7,786 bases of DNA from Flavobacteriales bacterium (GTDB taxonomy: Bacteria; Bacteroidota; Bacteroidia; NS11-12g; UBA955), in NCBI GenBank assembly GCA_947472115.1, contig CANIZU010000083.1, forward strand, positions 1-7,786, written 5' to 3'. The notes under the pieces are model-generated. The model ran no database searches, had not been told where the DNA came from, and saw nothing but the letters and a program-made list of their open reading frames with translations. Shown in pieces: positions 6,593-7,786 of this stretch (position 1 is its first letter; each line of letters starts with the position of its first letter). The translations under genes were made by a program, and so were the position numbers.

Positions 6593-7768
6593 ATGCAGGC
6601 AAATTTCACCTCACGATTTAAGGGCGACCGATGGATTTGGTTGGTCGTCATCATACTGTCGTTGCTAGGCATTTTGGCCGTATACAGCGCAACCGGCACG
6701 TTGGCCTATTCAAAAAGAGGAGGAAATACCGAGTTCTATTTCTTACGTCATACCGGTTTCTTGTTGATAGGATTGGCATTGCTATACCTCACCCATCACA
6801 TCCCTTTCCAATACTATTCGCGGATCTCACAGATTTTGCTGCTTATATCGATCGGGCTATTGGTTTTAACGCTGTTTATTGGTTCGGAAATCAACAACGC
6901 TACACGGGTAATTCCCATCCCCTTATTGGGCATCACGTTTCAGCCATCGGATTTGGCCAAGCTCTCACTGGTTATGTACATATCGAGATATTTAAGTAAA
7001 AACCAGGAAGAGATTGATTCGCCGAAAGTATTTTGGACAACGTTAGCGTACATTTTGGCCGTAGTTATATTAATTGCCCCGGAAAACTTGAGTACTTCAT
7101 TGGTGGTTTTTGTCACCTGTGGACTCCTCATGTTCATTGGCCGTGTAAATTTCAAATACCTAATGATTTTATTCATTAGTGGGGTCGTTACGATAGGATG
7201 CTTGGTCGTGGTGCTCCTAAACATCAACACCGAAGGAATGGAAAGTAACCGTATCCCGACATGGAAAAAGCGGATTGAAACCTTCACCGGGAAAGACGAT
7301 GGCACGGGCAATTACCAACAATTGCAGTCGAAAATCGCAGTGGCTACAGGCGGAGTTTTTGGCAAAGGACCCGGCAACAGCACACAACGAAACTACCTTC
7401 CCCACCCCTATTCTGATTTCATTTTTGCGATTATCATTGAAGAATACGGACTCGTTGGCGGCCTGATTGTCGCAGGATGCTTTTTGATACTAGTCTTCCG
7501 ATGTCTCAAAATTGTCGTCGAAAGCCCGCGCGCCTTCGGCGCGCTCGTCGCCATGGGATTAGGACTCTCCATGAGCCTACAAGCCTTCGTCAATATGGGC
7601 GTTGCCGTAGGTATGCTCCCCGTAACCGGCCTCACCATTCCCCTCGTAAGTATGGGTGGTACCAGCCTATTCATGAATAGCATCGGCTTTGGAATCATCC
7701 TCGGGATTTCCAAATACGTACAAGAAGAAAAACAACAACAAGAAGAAACCCTCACCGCAGGGGTATAA
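6593..7768 (+). CDS. ftsW: Septal peptidoglycan glycosyltransferase FtsW (SEDS family)
   Basis: A polytopic SEDS protein of 391 residues that polymerises lipid II into glycan at the septum together with its cognate class B PBP, here encoded by ftsI upstream. Motifs in order: D-R-W-I-W at the first membrane helix, L-L-G-I-L-A-V-Y-S-A-T, F-Q-P-S-D-L-A-K-L (116-124), A-P-E-N-L-S-T-S, K-I-A-V-A-T-G-G-V-F-G-K-G-P-G-N-S, then H-P-Y-S-D-F-I-F-A with D275 at the position of the essential Asp of the large extracellular loop. It ends with P-V-T-G-L and S-M-G-G-T-S (353-358), the Bacteroidota form of the S-Y-G-G-S-S motif. About ten membrane helices are expected. An in-frame TAA at 6578-6580 makes the ATG at 6593 the only ATG start. 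Fifty-seven base pairs separate it from murD, unlike the overlapping genes upstream. FtsW rather than RodA is called from context and motif forms. Confidence 0.95.
   Translation: MQANFTSRFKGDRWIWLVVIILSLLGILAVYSATGTLAYSKRGGNTEFYFLRHTGFLLIGLALLYLTHHIPFQYYSRISQILLLISIGLLVLTLFIGSEINNATRVIPIPLLGITFQPSDLAKLSLVMYISRYLSKNQEEIDSPKVFWTTLAYILAVVILIAPENLSTSLVVFVTCGLLMFIGRVNFKYLMILFISGVVTIGCLVVVLLNINTEGMESNRIPTWKKRIETFTGKDDGTGNYQQLQSKIAVATGGVFGKGPGNSTQRNYLPHPYSDFIFAIIIEEYGLVGGLIVAGCFLILVFRCLKIVVESPRAFGALVAMGLGLSMSLQAFVNMGVAVGMLPVTGLTIPLVSMGGTSLFMNSIGFGIILGISKYVQEEKQQQEETLTAGV
7528..7544 (+). repeat. GC-only 7-bp inverted repeat inside ftsW
   Basis: GCGCGCC, TTC, GGCGCGC forms a perfect stem made only of G-C pairs with a 3-nt loop, encoding R-A-F-G-A at about residues 313-317. 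The conserved A-F-G codons GCC-TTC-GGC are themselves palindromic, which partly explains it. A 7-bp repeat is expected several times by chance in a window this size, so function is doubtful. The run of G/C-ending codons is denser than in the surrounding gene. Confidence 0.5.
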
Positions 7769-7780
7769 AACAACATTGGC

Positions 7781-7786
7781 ATGTCG
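7781..7786 (+). CDS. murG: Possible start of the next dcw gene, expected murG (3' partial)
   Basis: An ATG at 7781 lies 12 bp after the ftsW stop and only its first two codons (Met-Ser) are in the window. In Bacteroidota dcw clusters ftsW is normally followed by murG, the lipid II synthase, so this is the expected start. The identity comes from gene order alone, since two codons carry no sequence evidence. Confidence 0.35.

Noticed and set aside
1..7786. Search for a new system: mobile element, phage, defence genes, CRISPR, tRNA, riboswitch
   Set aside because: All the coding space is filled by seven recognisable dcw genes in their expected order. I saw no repeats arranged as an array, no transposase or integrase motifs, and no tRNA-like cloverleaf.

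Overview
This window is a stretch of the dcw (division and cell wall) cluster from a member of the Bacteroidota. It carries seven plus-strand genes in the order rsmH (3' end only), ftsL-like, ftsI-type penicillin-binding protein with PASTA repeats, murE, mraY, murD, ftsW. A probable first codon or two of murG lies at the right edge. The phylum call rests on several points: murF is absent between murE and mraY, the division transpeptidase ends in PASTA sequence, FtsW carries the S-M-G-G-T-S form of its C-terminal motif, MraY starts M-L-Y-Y-L-F-E, and most starts lack a clear Shine-Dalgarno sequence. I cannot place it more finely than phylum.

Layout: bases 1-111 are the end of rsmH (16S rRNA methyltransferase). 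The ftsL-like gene (90-458) overlaps it by 22 bp. The ftsI gene (445-2589) overlaps ftsL by 14 bp. murE (2586-4046) overlaps ftsI by an ATGA. mraY (4050-5183) follows after 3 bp. murD (5180-6535) begins at a TTG embedded in a TTGA overlap with the mraY stop. The only real non-coding gap is 57 bp before ftsW (6593-7768), and the window ends 18 bp after ftsW. There is no gene-free stretch over 300 bp, and no RNA gene, mobile element, CRISPR array or convincing terminator.

How the genes work together: MurD and MurE add D-glutamate and (by its DNPR motif) meso-diaminopimelate to the UDP-MurNAc peptide. MurF, which must be encoded elsewhere, would complete the pentapeptide. MraY loads it onto undecaprenyl phosphate to make lipid I, and MurG makes lipid II. 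FtsW polymerises glycan from lipid II and its partner FtsI crosslinks it at the septum, with FtsL as the small bitopic divisome subunit. Every catalytic residue I looked for is present, so this looks like a functional core operon rather than accessory DNA.

I found no undescribed system. The feature least explained by gene content is a perfect 11-bp inverted repeat with a 3-nt loop inside the 5' end of murD (5232-5256). Smaller items are the forced TTG start of murD, a palindrome in the murD-ftsW gap, a degenerate first PASTA unit, and a Glu-to-Asp change in a conserved FtsW motif.
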